Part shown: positions 26,815-39,945 of the stretch, piece by piece | Layout: each line of letters begins with the position of its first letter | How positions within the stretch are numbered: the first letter of the stretch is position 1 | NCBI GenBank assembly: GCA_916613615.1 | Contig: OU744732.1 | Span: forward strand, 49,343,227-49,407,226 | Source: Steromphala cineraria | Taxonomy: Eukaryota; Mollusca; Gastropoda; Trochida; Trochidae | Reading direction: 5' to 3' | Length of the DNA: 64,000 bases | Made by a program: the position numbers and the translations under genes | The notes under the pieces: generated by a model | Databases searched by the model: none | Told to the model about the DNA's origin: nothing | What the model saw: the letters and a program-made list of their open reading frames with translations, nothing else

Positions 26815-27224
26815 TAGTCTATGGTATCTTTTCACCTCATTGCATTTAATGTCAGATCTATTGAGAGAGCAGACAAGATTTCACAAGTGAGACTCCGCTA
26901 TAGAAATGTACACGAGCGGTTATTGTCGCTTCACTGAGCATGAAAGAGATTTTCTCTGTGGGAGATCAGACTTGTGTATGAAAATATAAAGTGTTTTAAC
27001 TTGCTAAAATACACTCTTAACCTTGTAAAATACCACCTATAAAATTGAATTATTTTTAGAATCTCACTCTTTCCTAAAACCTTTATTTACCCTGATTTAG
27101 CCTATTTCTTTCCTTTTTATTGTTTTATCTCACCCTCAACCCCTTATTTTACACCCTTATTTTTTTTAAATTTTTTTTTCTAAAAGTTGGGGTTGGGTGC
27201 CACTCTCTGGATCCTCCTACTACT
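26815..27224 (-). repeat. Polinton right terminal inverted repeat (410 bp)
   Basis: Reverse complement of 10253-10662 with few differences. The outer end reads CCTACTACT and abuts the duplicated AACAAA. Confidence 0.93.
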
Positions 27225-27230
27225 AACAAA
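27225..27230 (+). repeat. Polinton target site duplication AACAAA (right copy)
   Basis: Identical to 10247-10252, directly after the right TIR. Confidence 0.92.
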
Positions 27231-28129
27231 TGACAGCTTTCCTTTTTTTTTCATTTTCATATTATCCTACATAATAAAAAAACACTTTTGAAGAAGGTTT
27301 AACTGCACTGAAGGGGGTCTCCCCATTTCCTGTTCTATGACACAGCTCCACAGGTAGTCATCAGACCCTGCATCGTTAATAAGTCTCAACAAAGTACCTC
27401 AGTTTCAAGATGATAGAAGCTCTGTATTATATTTTGCATTACATGTAAGACAGGACAGGTGAAAATAACACCTGTAACAATGAGATATTGTCCAGGCGCG
27501 TGGAAGGTATGAAATTGTGACAGGAAAATGTAACAATACATCGCTCAAAATGAAGAAGGAGTCGACATATACAAAGTGATCTCTTTGTTCTATTCTCATG
27601 CATATTATCAACCATACATCCAGTCATAAAATAAGAATAGTGTTGCTATTATTATCGACATGTAAGGGTGTCGTAACATAACAGACAAAGTAAATTCAGT
27701 TTGTCAAAAGATACTCCTTGAAACAGTACACGTGCAAGGGGAAGAGTATAACAAAAGGACGTTTGAAGGCAAACACCCATATTTGAAGGGCATTGGGGTT
27801 TACATAAAAATAGAGTTCATGTTTCTATGAATTTGAACATTTTAAACATATACACCGGTTCGTTGTCTTATTTCTTCCTCATGTTTGTCAAGCGAATTTC
27901 TGGGGAAGGTGCTTTAATGATAATAGCCTGTTTGCTTATCCTTATCCTGTGTATTTGTTATTAATGTATTATGTAATCTTGTCTTTCGCTTATTCAAACT
28001 GACATTCACTGACAATGGTGTGCATACAGGAACAGCTAGATCAACTTATCAGAAAAAAGTGTCTTGGTGTGCATTTAGGCGATACCAACTGGAAGTTAAG
28101 TTGGTGATACATTCATCTGGCAAGCTTGA
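27231..28129. other. No gene seen
   Basis: Host flank without credible ORF. Short ORFs on the minus strand have no family features. Confidence 0.35.
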
Positions 28130-28630
28130 CCTATTCTTGCTGAACTGCACTAGTAGTGATTAACTGCAATAGGCCCAGGTACCAGTGGCTGACGACCGGG
28201 TAGCAATCTACATGATAGCAGATGAAGACGGGAGAACTGTACTGTTAGTGATCTACTGAAATATGCACTATCCAGGAACCATCTAGACTAAATTTTAGTC
28301 TCTGAAATGAAAATACTTTAAAGCAGCTTTTTACCATTAAAGTTAAAAAGAGCCCACTGAATTCGAAGCTGTTCTTTTTCAGAAACTGCAGTGATCTAGA
28401 CTTGCTACAACAACATAGACTGTCATCGGTCTATATAGATTCAGGGGCTGTTAGATCGACTAGTCACTATCCATTGAGGATGAGATAGCAGTCTACATGG
28501 TGGCACCTGAAGACGAGACAACTGCACTGGTAGTGATCTACTGAATTCTACACAGACCAGGCACCACCATTGAGGATGAGATAACAGTCTACATGATAGC
28601 ACCTGAAGACAGGGCAACACCCGGTGTGAG
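28130..28630. repeat. Local duplicated block (CTACATGATAGCACCTGAAGAC)
   Basis: Three degenerate units around 28205, 28490 and 28590 share AGTCTACATGATAGC and CCTGAAGACG, with TAGTGATCTACTGAA between them. The dispersed repeat at 28285-28455 is inserted between the first and second unit. Confidence 0.6.
28285..28455 (+). repeat. Dispersed repeat copy (AGACTAAATTTTAGTCTCTGAAA family)
   Basis: Begins AGACTAAATTTTAGTCTCTG and contains AAAAAGAGCCCACTGAA, GCTGTTC, TTTTTCAGAAACTGCAGTGA and CTAGACTTGCTA. Related copies are at 43355-43530, 49395-49760, 61620-61760 and 62560-62745. The family is about 170-190 bp with no coding sequence. Confidence 0.7.
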
Positions 28631-28635
28631 TGCAC

Positions 28636-30304
28636 CCCGGCGACAGACAGCTATGCCGACAAGTTGAAGAATGGGGACAGTTGTGACTGGTGTAGACGCC
28701 GATACTGTAGATAAGGACGCTGTTGACTCTGCTTGACCCAATTACACCGTCCCCATACAGGTGTATTTACCTGGATCTGTACACCACACAGGTACATACA
28801 GAGATAGGTCAAAAGAAGGTATTCAATGGGAATGTATGTGTTGATCTAACAAAAATAGTTTTGTACCCATTTCAAGCAAAGCCTTCCTCTGAGTCCACTC
28901 GCTTAACGGAGAGATAGGACAGAGGCATTGTCAGATTAGGTTATTTGTCACCCAGTCCATTTTTCTTCTGAAAAGGAAAGACGTTAGTTTTATGTTCAAT
29001 TAATAATTGATGAAAATAACATGACTATAGGCCTGTGATTGAAAAGGATCGATCATTGGTTGAGTAATATCCTATCTATCTTTGGTAAAGAGATAGAGCA
29101 GGGCTAGGGACACCCCTTTCAGTTTCACTTCTGTATGTTGATAGCGCCTGGGTATTGGCAATCAATTTGATAAAGATAAATCATGTGTGTGAGCACGTGA
29201 TTTTTATCTATCTTTGGTTTATTGTATGCGCTATTCAAGTATTTCCAGCAATGGAATAGCTACAAGTCCAAAACCTATACATAGTGAATATAGATATAAA
29301 CATATTGGTATCAAGTCCAACCCATAAGTGGCATGGTCAAGTGATCTCATTTTATCCATGTTAATATGAGGTTTAGGGATCCCTTAAAAGTGCCGTAGGG
29401 TCAATACCAGTGACATTGTCGTCTTCAAAGAAGGATTTGACTCTGGTTGAAGATACACGTTTCCAACCAGGGTCGGTCACTGAAATCTGTTACACTTTAA
29501 TAAAAAAAATCTTCTTCTTCTGTTACCCATTTTGTAGACATCCTCCACTTGTATTTTTCTTTAAAGGAAAAAATGACTTTCATTGTTTCCATTTCATTTA
29601 TGAATGTTCTTCGTATGTGCAACGAATGATTGCCTGATACAATTTGAAATAAAAAACAATACCCGTCACCTAATGATACCCCCATAAAGTTCAAATTTAT
29701 GTAAGTGTGTAATTCGAGTTTATCATTTGTCAAACCCTGATATCGTATATTGAGACTTAATTCTGTAATTGATTGCATTTCAGGTCTCGACTTGGCTCAG
29801 ACGTTGGAAGGATGAGTTTATATTGCAGAGTAACAATTGAAGTATAACAATCATAAAGAATTAACCTTTGAAACGTCTATAGAAACCCTTGATCTTGATA
29901 AATCTAAAAACTTTATTTTACTTTTAATGTAGTGAATAATTGGCAAAAAGGTATCCAAGCTTATCAAATTGATTTTTGCAAGATCAAGTCTTATTATTCA
30001 GTATTTCGAAGGTTATAGAAAGTTTGGTTGAGGTTATGTCATATTACGAAAGACCAACCTAGAATATATTAAACCTATGCATTACATATGGCGCTGGTTA
30101 TGTCTATGTATACTAAACTGGTTGTAGGGCCGTGAGCGCATGATATTACGCCATAAAATGATTTAGCATAAATACTGACCGTAACCAGTTTAACTGGCGT
30201 CGCCTGTCTATGTGTTTAGCATTCTGAACACTAATAGCAGGGGATTTAGCATGCTTCAAATGGTATGGTTTAGGTAAGGGAGGTATTATGTAACAGACAG
30301 CATT
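28636..30304. other. No gene seen
   Basis: No ORF with recognisable features. Confidence 0.35.
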
Positions 30305-30344
30305 TATTACCCATATGGTTGAAAATGTAGTGACATATTTTCAA

Positions 30345-30650
30345 TATGAGCACATGTGCACATATCACTGTTGCCCAGCAACGATTGTCGTAGCGCGAGT
30401 TCCCGTATTTTTAGCTTGCGTCTTTCTTACATCATTGTATGTAACGTCACTGAAGCTAGCCTTCGCAAGGGACGCGGCCCGTTTCTTGGTTATTTCTAAG
30501 CTGGTAAACTGAAATTGAATTGGTAATAAAGAAATTATTACCATGAGAAATGTGTCATTTCACGTTAACGAAACTCTCGCTCGGGTACTACAAAAATTCA
30601 CACTCGTTTTGTAAACGTCATATGACACACTTCCTCGGGTAATACTATCT
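30345..30650 (+). repeat. Dispersed hairpin-ended repeat, copy 1
   Basis: Shares AATATGAGC.CATGTGCACATATC, CAGCAACGATT, and an inverted pair of GAGAAATGTGTCAT and ATGACACACTTCCTCGGGTAAT with 46527-46802. Ends look like ATTACC and GGTAAT. Non-coding, MITE-like. Confidence 0.65.
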
Positions 30651-32811
30651 CGGTCTTTTCTGTAGTAAAAACATAATTATAACTTAAACTTGCCCTTATC
30701 AAACTGATTTTATATTCAGGTACAAATACAATAACTTTGTTAAAATCATTGACGTTCTATAACATGATATATCAATGCAGATTGTGTAACTATAATCTAA
30801 CACACTAACGTTTAAACCAGCAATACCATCTTAAAGACCATCTTGAAACAGGGTTATAAAATGTCGTCAAGAGCTGACTGAACTAAGTTTTAATTTCAAA
30901 GCGATATCTGATAACGATTTTGAAATACACGCATTTAAAAAAACGCCGTTTAAAATCTCCTTTACTAGACGAGGTCAGTGAAAATTGCCCTTTTGCTTGT
31001 TTTTAAACCAACTTACAGACAAAATGCATGAGTAAATTAATTTCTAACAAGGTCTTTTATATTGATAACATCTTTAATTTATCAAATTTATAAATTTCAA
31101 AATGTTTTTATTACAATTCCAAAAATTATGACCAGAAATAACATTGAAAAGCTATTTTTGGACCCCTCGTGTATTTAAACAGTCATACAAATATAAGTAC
31201 TATACTATGGTCTTTAAAATTGTGAATACCCCTTCACAGCGGATGTGCCTATCACAAGGGTTTGTAGTCGCATTTCATTTACAACAGGATTTTGTTTTGT
31301 ACTCTTTTGAAAAGTTGGTATCTTTTCTTTGGCCGCTGAGTGTAAAGATTGTATGGTAAAATACGATAGCTAGACATTTTCATTTGATAAATAATTCCAT
31401 TAGTTCTTCGTAGGCAAATACTATCATTTGAAGCTATATCTGTTTTTGCAAGCTACATGAACGAGCTGAAGAGTGGGAGGACAAAACTAAACGATTAAAC
31501 GCAAAGGGGAATTGAAATGTCAAGAACTTGTAGAAATCGTCAAGTAAGCGGATTGTTGAACATCAAAACAGATGTAAATTGCACATGTGACACATATTCA
31601 GCATATAAGTAACACACAAGAAATGTTTCACTGATGAAAAGGCAGGATAATATTTCAGATATTCGACCGTGTGTTTGGTAGTTAAAACCGCACTTTCAGA
31701 AAAGAAATCATTCTTTATGTTGTGCTTCCATGTTGTGATAAAAGCAGCACAATGTTAAAGATGAAACCCTCTTTGTTGTGAAATTTAAGACACTTCGGAG
31801 TATTTTAATTCTTACATCTAGATCATGAGGGAAAATGGGAACAGCAAAATTCGACTTGAAATACGTCAACAGTCATGTTCAAAAGCGTCATGGGTTTGTT
31901 TGTATATGTCACACAGTTGCAAACGAAATTCAGAAATAACAAAGGAAGACTCAATACTATTTTCATCGTGAAGCTAAATGGTATATCTTGACAGTTTCTA
32001 AAAAGATTGTTTACTCGATAGACGCAGGAGTTGGACATGTACACGATGAGCATGTACCTTGCTAGTTTAACGAAGTTTCAACGATGTGTGAATCCAAAAC
32101 TCTTACTTAGAACTTGATTTCTCGTCTTCACTCTCGATAGTATACAAGATTTATGATTTCAAGAACAGATTTATAGGATTTACGGTGTAATATAGAAAGT
32201 AAAATCTTGGCATATGATGATGATCTTCCCAGAGTACACCGAGCATTATTGACCATGCTTCATTTCACACTTGCTTTCTCCATAAACTGGTTATGTAATT
32301 TACACTAAGTACACAAGAGTGAATATTGTAATCCAATTAGTCGCATACTTTACTTGCATGGTAGCAGTGCGAGGCCACATTCTCTGAGCCTCTGACCATA
32401 AATCAAGGAGGCGATGTCTTCTACATTCGACTTAACACTGGGTCCTGCTAATATCCTTACTTATTTGTGTCTGGTTTCCTCGATATGCATTCTCCGTTAT
32501 AATCATATCCGGTACAGCAAGCAGGCGCCTCGTCTACACAGCTGCATCAAGATATACGTCTGTGATAAGCTAGACTAAAATTTAATCTAGTAATTTTTGG
32601 AGATAATATAACTATTTTTAATTTTTGTCTTTGCTCTTTCATGTAAAACCTAGACCCGTTTAATGAAGACCATTTGCATTAAACATCTTATATCCTCAGA
32701 GGGTACACAACACAGAGACTAGATTAGATTAGACAATATCGATGCGTCGTTTTATGGCTTTAACAAAGTATGTTAGACTGTTTAACAATTTTGGTTGATG
32801 TTATTGAACTG
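30651..32811. other. No gene seen
   Basis: AT-rich sequence. Short ORFs only, none convincing. Confidence 0.35.
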
Positions 32812-34219
32812 TTAAAGGGACATTGAATATGTTAATGTTTCTGATACAACATTTTATTCAAAACACCTATAAATTATATCAATCGGTAGATAAATCTTTT
32901 AACTACAATTAGGTATATGAGAGTATGCTGACAAATCACAATAAGTCGATGTTATTATGTTCAAAAGACATTTTTTGTAACCGGAAGCGCGCGCTATTGA
33001 ATTGTGATGTCATTGAGCAGATTTCCGATTTTTGCGTACTACGTCAGCTCGCCGATTTTCATCCGCAATATCAATCAATTACTAACAAATACCAACAGTA
33101 TGTAAACCAGAGAACAATAAATTATTTAAGCATTATATTGATATTGAATAACCAATTAACATAACTTTCTTCTTACATTCCATGAAGCTTTTCTTTTCCT
33201 TTTCCCTCTTTGCCATCTGTGTTTACATTCAGTGTGTGAGCAGACTACGACATGGATATAGTAAATTCGTAACCAAACGAACTCGTACCGGAAACGTTTC
33301 CTAATTTTATTTATAGGTTTCGATAATTCAACATTAATTTCGTCTAAATATGTAACCATAACTATGTTGACACCAAGATAATACTTAACGTGAAAAAAAA
33401 ATACAAATAGCTTTCTTGTCGATATCATATTAGACATATTCGAAATTTCTATGCAAATTAGGCAGTTCTTCATTCCGTTAAGGACCGAGTTATTATAACT
33501 AAATTCGTCATCGGTTGGTATCATAACAAACTTATGTAAATTACTTCAACTTGTTCTTTCAAAATTCGAAAGATCATAAACGATATCAGGAATATTCGGT
33601 CACGTGACTCTACAGTCAGCCATATACGAAAGAGCGACTGCACAACTCGACTTATCGAGCCTTTTGAGGTCTGAAATCCTCGTGATTTTGACTCTGAATA
33701 TTGATTTCATATCTATAAAATTATGTTTGGAAGCTAAATATTTATTAACAATATATTGAGGGTAAATAGGAATACTTTTACACATTGAAATAATTTCAAA
33801 ATCAGAACGTGCGATGTATTTTATAATGAGTGTAATTAGCTTAAATAGCCTTAATTGTTAGGAAAGAATGCTAAAATGATAAACATATTACTAATGACTA
33901 ATAAACCACCAAATGGACTGCGGATACGTGTTCGTCGTTTTGATAAAAGCAGAATTTCTTTTCGGTACGAATTCCCGATGGGGAAAGCTTCGTTTTGGGT
34001 ACGAATTCACCCACAGCAACAATGACCACAATGCTTTGCGAGAGAAAGTTATAAACTTGATCTATTTATATTCTGGGGAAACACCTCTTCTAATTATTTC
34101 GGTTTCTAAGCTTATTTCAGGTCAAACTAAATGGTGATAATTTTTGTGTATATGTGTCAATGATATAGATTTTTAGCAGTGTTCTTAAATTTGTATCAAA
34201 ACACTCAATGTCCCTTTAA
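32812..34219. mobile_element. TTAA-flanked non-autonomous element, 1.4 kb
   Basis: Left end TTAAAGGGACATTGA and right end TCAATGTCCCTTTAA are exact inverted repeats; TTAA at both ends suits a TTAA-target superfamily such as piggyBac or Kolobok. Internal ORFs (33156-33524 and others) have no transposase features. Confidence 0.6.
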
Positions 34220-35220
34220 TACTAATACGTGTAGTTGAGGATTCCTTTTTATGTAGTTTTTATTAAGTTTTAAATATTCTTAGCTGCTCTCGAACACGAA
34301 CTTAGATATTCAGGAAATGAAAAACCTTAATGGAAATAATCTCGTTCATGACATTACAGGTTAAACAACTGTGAATGACGTTATTACGTTTTAATTAAAT
34401 GTACTGATTAAAATGTCATGCAAATAATTCCTTTCTTGAATGACTATCAATAAAGCAACAGTTTCCTCCTTTCCAAATCAGTCTACAAAGTGAGATTTGG
34501 TCACGACAGATCTACAATCCACCCAACAGTATAGTTCAAGCAGAGATGTAAGAATATAGCTTCCCAAGTAAGAATATAAGTATGTAAGTATCTCGGTTAC
34601 TTGGTCAAACCCCATCAAACTTGTGTGGTCCTGATAAACTTGATACAATATATTCTCTTTGTTCACTAAAATGGGATATAATTTTGTCAAGTAAATCCCC
34701 AATATAAACCCCAGTGTATTCACGGTCCAAATAGCGGATCGTCTGTGAGCCCATTGTATACAGCATTAGCTATCACACGGCGTTCAGCGGAAGCATTGTT
34801 TATATAGGGGGATGTCTATTAAACATAGTAATAAAGTCAGCATGATTTAATATATGGAACATCATTCAACCATTATGCCTCAACACAGGGAGACAATGCT
34901 GATTCAACATGCTATGAGCTGTGAATCACTTGTCAATTTAACGCCTTAGCATGTGGACAATGATGTTAGAATTACACGTTTCACGTTTCTGCATGTTCAT
35001 TTATGAACAATTGGTTTCGAAATGATTTTTTCTAAATCTATTGCAGCGTATGAATACATGTAGGATTAAGTGTTACAAACCGAATTGCACTTTTGTTTGT
35101 CCCGGTGTTTATGTCCGATTTCATGCCATTTACGTTAGATTATTATTGATATTATAGATGGTTGTCAACATTTCACACCTAATGTAACTACTTCCTTTGG
35201 ACGTTCTAGACATCGAAGAT
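34220..35220. other. No gene seen
   Basis: Nothing supportable. Confidence 0.35.
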
Positions 35221-35757
35221 ACTAATCTTTACTCAAGTCAAGTCAAGTCAAGTCAAGTTTGTTGTATTCGAGGCCTCCGGCCCATATACAGTTTACAGAG
35301 TTTACATAATGGTTGAATTAATGACAGTGTATAATTATGTGTTTAACAATTCATCTCTTAACTTACAAGCATATTTTATATACAAAGACACATTTTTAAT
35401 ATTTTGTTCATCACATGATGATACTAATGACCTAAAGGCTACTTCCGGGGATTTTGACAGGTAATAATCAGGTAAAAATTTCTTTCTGATTTCATCATAT
35501 GGTTTCCAGATAAACATGAAATGGACTTCGTTTTCAACTGCATCTTTACATAATGGACAGAGTCTTTGGTTTCTTTCTATTGACATCTTTCTTCCCTCAT
35601 TTACCATTAACTTCAATAATCCTAGTCTAAATTTAATCAAGCTACACCTTAAATCTTTACCGTTAAGTATCGATAGATATTTTTCTGGCTGAAGTAGACT
35701 TTTAAGGTGTCCTATAACAGTCATAGCGTGTGCTATTATTCAAACTAATCTTTACTC
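35221..35757 (-). mobile_element. 5'-truncated LINE tail with 14-bp target duplication
   Basis: On the minus strand a 129-aa frame (35335-35724) resembles a LINE C terminus with a zinc knuckle (RLCPLCKDAVENEVHF). Its 3' end is a five-fold TTGAC array (35235-35258). ACTAATCTTTACTC flanks the insertion at 35221-35234 and 35744-35757. The frame is open but only a tail. Confidence 0.75.
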
Positions 35758-36444
35758 TAGATACTAATGTCATCATTTGCTTGAAAACGACGATAGTCTC
35801 AATGATGTTACCTCGCCAATCTTAAATAAAACTTACCCATATCATTCCTCATGTAACTTAATGAGTACATGAAGTGAAATCTGATCGGCATTGAATAACA
35901 TTAAACGACTATCAGAACTGATCGTCTTAACAGGAATGGGCATAGACAGCAAAGTGTTATCTGTTATTTAAAAAGGTTGAATTTTAGACAGTGCATTAGT
36001 AATTTAAATGAAGGTCATTGTTTAAGACTGATATTTTATGATACATAGATGAAGTTATTATTTAATCAAGCATTACATTCTAAATATCACTAAAAAAAAC
36101 TATGAGGATTGACTATGAGACATTAGGGTGGCCTTAAGTCCCTTAGGATTTGTATTATATATAGTGGTAGTTGTAATTTAATGAAGCATTGCACTCTAAA
36201 CATCATTCTGGATACCTAAAGACAACTTGGGGCTTCTTACTGAACACATTCCGAGTAAACAACAAAACTGATTTACAGGCAGTGAAGACATCACATTAAA
36301 CTTGTTAGGTGTCAATGCTGTATATCATTCATCCTTGTGATGTTCTGGTTGTTATAGACTAACAACAAGACTCGAAAATTAAATTCTTAAAAAATATCTT
36401 GAGCCTGAGATGTTCAATCCAATAGAGGTTATGGTTGGGACCTG
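35758..36444. other. No gene seen
   Basis: Nothing supportable. Confidence 0.35.
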
Positions 36445-36910
36445 AATGAAGATATGAACTCTACTCTGTAGCTATGCCTTTGGTCGTTAGTACGTTAAAA
36501 CATATGATTTTAACGAGGCTATTATTTAGTATAAGTGAATGTATGAACTACTGTCTGTGCTTATGCCTATGGTCGTGAGCAGGCTAAAACATAGGATTTT
36601 AAAGAAGCCTCTGGTCGTAAGGAGGTTAAAATTGTGATTTCAATATGGCTATTCTTTGGTCTCAGTGAATGCATGAACTACACTCTGTGGCTATGCCTTT
36701 GGTCGTTAGTACGTTAAAACATATGATTTTAATGAGGCTATTATTTAGTTAAGTGAATGTATGAACTACAGTCTGTGATTTTGCCTATGGTCGTTAGAAG
36801 GCTAAAACATATGGATTTAAAGATCCTCTATTTTGGGGCTGGTTGAATTTATGAACTACAGTCCGTGACTATGTCTGCCATGATGTGTATGGTCGCCAGT
36901 GGGCTATACA
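36445..36910 (+). repeat. Tandem repeat, about 90-130-bp units
   Basis: Five degenerate units of ATGAACTAC.GTCTGTG.CTATGCC followed by TGGTCGTTAGTA.GTTAAAACATATGATTTTAA. Non-coding. Confidence 0.7.
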
Positions 36911-37263
36911 ATGGTCTGTTAGAGTCGTGTTTGACAACTGCATTTCAGCACGATCTTCAATATTTACTCAGCAAGTTAACTGTCCTCTTCTGCAATTTCA
37001 ACCATTAGCAACACAGAGAGAGACGGGTGTTGGTTATAACAGTATGTGACGACTCCTCTGGGCGGTTAATGACCCAGTGTCTCAAATTAAAGTGGAGACG
37101 GGCTTACTCAAAAGAGCAGACAATTATTTTCGTTTAAATGTCGAAAGGTGTTACTTTGAGTTGAATTGAAAGTATGCGTGCTAATGGAATGTAATGATGT
37201 AGAATGGACGAGATGGTTGATAGAATTAGTAAAGGCTTAATAAACAGCTTTTCGACGTATTGT

Positions 37264-37627
37264 TTAAAGGGGCAGTAGCACGTTTTTAGGGGGAATATAA
37301 GGTGATGTCATGAAAACGAAAATTAATGGTTCCAATTAAAAGACAATACACTTAAACGAAATGGAGAAGTAATAACTCAAATATATAATGTAAAATTTAG
37401 CCATGCGATTCCTTTTTTTTACACAAAATGAATTAAAGGTGTTCACAATAAATGGCCGCCAATTGATTTTAGGTGAATCTTCATACTTTGTTCTCTGACT
37501 ATGGATGATTGGCCTGTGTAATGAGATTTTTGACACTGTCAAAGTAATACATTTAGCATTAACTCACAATTTTCATTGAAAATTTTGAAATATAAAATTA
37601 TCAAAAAACGTGCTACTGCCCCTTTAA
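37264..37627. mobile_element. TTAA-type MITE, 364 bp, complete copy
   Basis: Ends TTAAAGGGGCAGTAGCACG (then T5) and its reverse complement form 24-bp terminal inverted repeats with TTAA at each edge. A second, right-truncated copy is at 55265-55566. No coding capacity beyond random ORFs. Confidence 0.85.
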
Positions 37628-37639
37628 ATGCTGCTATGG

Positions 37640-37740
37640 TCAGTACTGGCGGTGTTGTCTGAGGGTTCGAACCCTATAAGCATCTCGAATCAAAACGGGA
37701 AAGATTTGGTGCTATTGTTGATAGTTTGACCTAAAATATA
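37640..37740 (+). repeat. tRNA-related SINE fragment
   Basis: ACTGGCGGTGTTGTCTGAGG followed by GTTCGAACCC matches the B-box region of the SINE at 49450-49610. Only the B-box part remains. Confidence 0.5.
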
Positions 37741-38597
37741 ACAGTTCTAATTTTGTTCACCATCTCTATGCCTAGCATTCATGAGAAAGCTATGTAGTTG
37801 GTTTATATATCCTAAGTAACTATGTAAATATGTTTCATATTTGATAACTTATTCCGGGGTTTTAAAAGGGGCGACTTATAATAGGGCACAAAACACTTAG
37901 GTGTACTGGGGTAGCCTTCGTGTAACGTTAACAAATGGCACTAAGGTTTACCTTGGTGTTAAGACTGTTTGTAAAACGACCCCCTGATCAGGGCGGCTAC
38001 CTGCCGTCATAACAAGACAAAAGATTGAAATATCAGTACAACTTAGATTAAATTTTCTTATACATATTTCAATGTTGGTAAACTAACATATAGTCCCTGA
38101 AAAAAGGGGTTTTTTTACTCAAATTTTAATTTCAAATATTTGATATTCAAATAAAAAGGAGCCCTGAACAATTCTTAATTTCAGGACATTGTCTAGACTT
38201 AAGAAGGCTCGTTTAAATTTGTTCGCTTTAGGGTCTGGATAACAGACTACAACGTTGGTTTCAGTATGTAAATCGTACATGGAGGACATCACGTGCACAT
38301 TGAGTTATAGACAAACTATACATCTATGAACATACTAGAGTGACCTACTGTTCTTGTGCATCGGTCATTTCCGATTCTTTTACAGTGGATATCCGGAGTT
38401 TGCATCATACGAATAAATACCAATTGTAACTTCAATTTTCTATCAGGGTCATAACATTTGTACGGAGTTGACTTAGTTCCATTTGAGGAATGTATATGTA
38501 CTAAAGTAATGTACATCCATTGAGACTGCCCTAAACATTATAGACAGGATGTTGTTGATAACTGCCGTATACATGTATGTTGTTTGTATATAATATA
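37741..38597. other. No gene seen
   Basis: Nothing supportable. Confidence 0.35.
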
Positions 38598-39273
38598 ACC
38601 CTATCATACCATACCATACAAGAGTATGCCATGCCATGTTATACAATACTGTGCTATACCCTACCATACCATACCATACCATACTATTGTACGATATCAT
38701 ACAAGTGTATGTCATACCCCACTAGTAACTGTACTTTACTTTACTATCTAAATGTGTACCATTCTTATTATTCAATTACATACCACACTATAAACTGTAC
38801 TTTGCTATATCATATTCATTTGTGTACAATATTTTACCAGTCAACCTCATAACACACTATGAACAGGATTACATACTAGTACCGTACCGTACCGTACCGT
38901 ACCATGCCATGCCATGCCATACCATACCATACCATACCATACCATACCATACCATACCATACCATACCATACCGCACCATACCATACCATACCATACCAT
39001 ACCATACCATACCATACCATACCATACCATACCATGCCATGCCATGCCATACCATACCATACCATACCATACCATACCATACCATACCATACCATACCAT
39101 ACCATACCATACCATACCATACCATACCATACCATACCATACCATACCATACCATACCATTCCATACCATACCATACCATACCATACCATACCATACAAA
39201 ACCATACCATACCACACCATACCATGCCATTCCATGCCATTCCATGCCATTCCATACCATACCATTCCATACC
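38598..39273 (+). repeat. CCATA pentanucleotide microsatellite
   Basis: Imperfect CCATA runs at 38598-38690, then an almost unbroken (ACCAT)n tract from 38881 to 39273 with interspersed TGCCA and TTCCA variants. Since 5 is not a multiple of 3, all frames are open and give long YHTIP or MVWYG ORFs that are artefacts. Confidence 0.97.
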
Positions 39274-39866
39274 TAACCATGTATCTGTTAGTTTTCACTC
39301 TATCATCTACATACCCACGAACGTTTACGTTATACGTATAAATGATGACAATTTAAACTGGCAGTCTTCCCTTTGTTTTGTTTATTAAACCTATAAATTC
39401 TGCACTTGCGTGTTTGGGTAGTTTATCAGTAATCACTCAATTCCATTCATAATTAGTACATGTTTAAGGTCATAGGAGTAAAAACCGGAAATAGCTTAAT
39501 GATGGTGTCACTTTAATTGAATCACGTGACTTTGTAATCGCGATAACGCAACTGACAACGCCTTTAATGGTTATATTCCCGAACATTTATTTTGTTTCAC
39601 CATTCTCTTCTTGTTTCACTGTTTGAGTTTTAAATTCACATGAAATGAGATAAAAGGCGATAATTACCAATAGCGCGATATACGCATAAAATATATTTAA
39701 AACAAATCGAAACTTGCAATCACGTGTCAAGACAACTTCAATCTTTATTCACAGGTCAAAGGCCAAAACAAACAAACAGAATAATATACATCAGTTTTGG
39801 ATGGAAGGTGGGTTACACATCATTGATTAAATGATAAGCAATATGGCAGTAGAATATGTGTTGGAA
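39274..39866. other. No gene seen
   Basis: Nothing supportable. Confidence 0.35.
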
Positions 39867-39945
39867 TTGAGTGAGTGAGTTGTTGTTTTACGCCGCTTGG
39901 GCAATATTTCAGCCAGTAGCGGCGTTGTGTTCCAAGTGTCTAATA
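39867..39945 (+). repeat. Gastropod-type SINE-like repeat, second copy
   Basis: GAGTGAGTGAGTTGTTG then TTTTACGCCGC, GGGCAATATTTCAGC and a GCGGCG element. Same family as the fragment at 7009-7065. Confidence 0.55.

Larger units (their letters stand above)
10253..27224. mobile_element. Polinton/Maverick virus-like DNA transposon, 16,972 bp
   Basis: Defined by 410-bp terminal inverted repeats, a perfect AACAAA duplication, and the diagnostic gene set: protein-primed DNA polymerase B, retroviral-type DDE integrase, adenain-type protease, A32/FtsK packaging ATPase and a double-jelly-roll capsid-like protein. About 17 genes are packed on both strands with gaps of tens of bases. The two TIRs differ at only a few positions and the duplication is intact, so insertion is recent. 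The main lesions, if they are lesions, are a TGA between PLA2 and integrase and a +1 frame break at the end of the second ATPase. Everything else is open, so the element may be close to functional. Confidence 0.96.

Noticed and set aside
38822..39388. Several 120-190-aa ORFs on both strands (YHTIP / MVWYG repeats)
   Set aside because: They are translations of the CCATA microsatellite, open in all frames because the unit is 5 bp.
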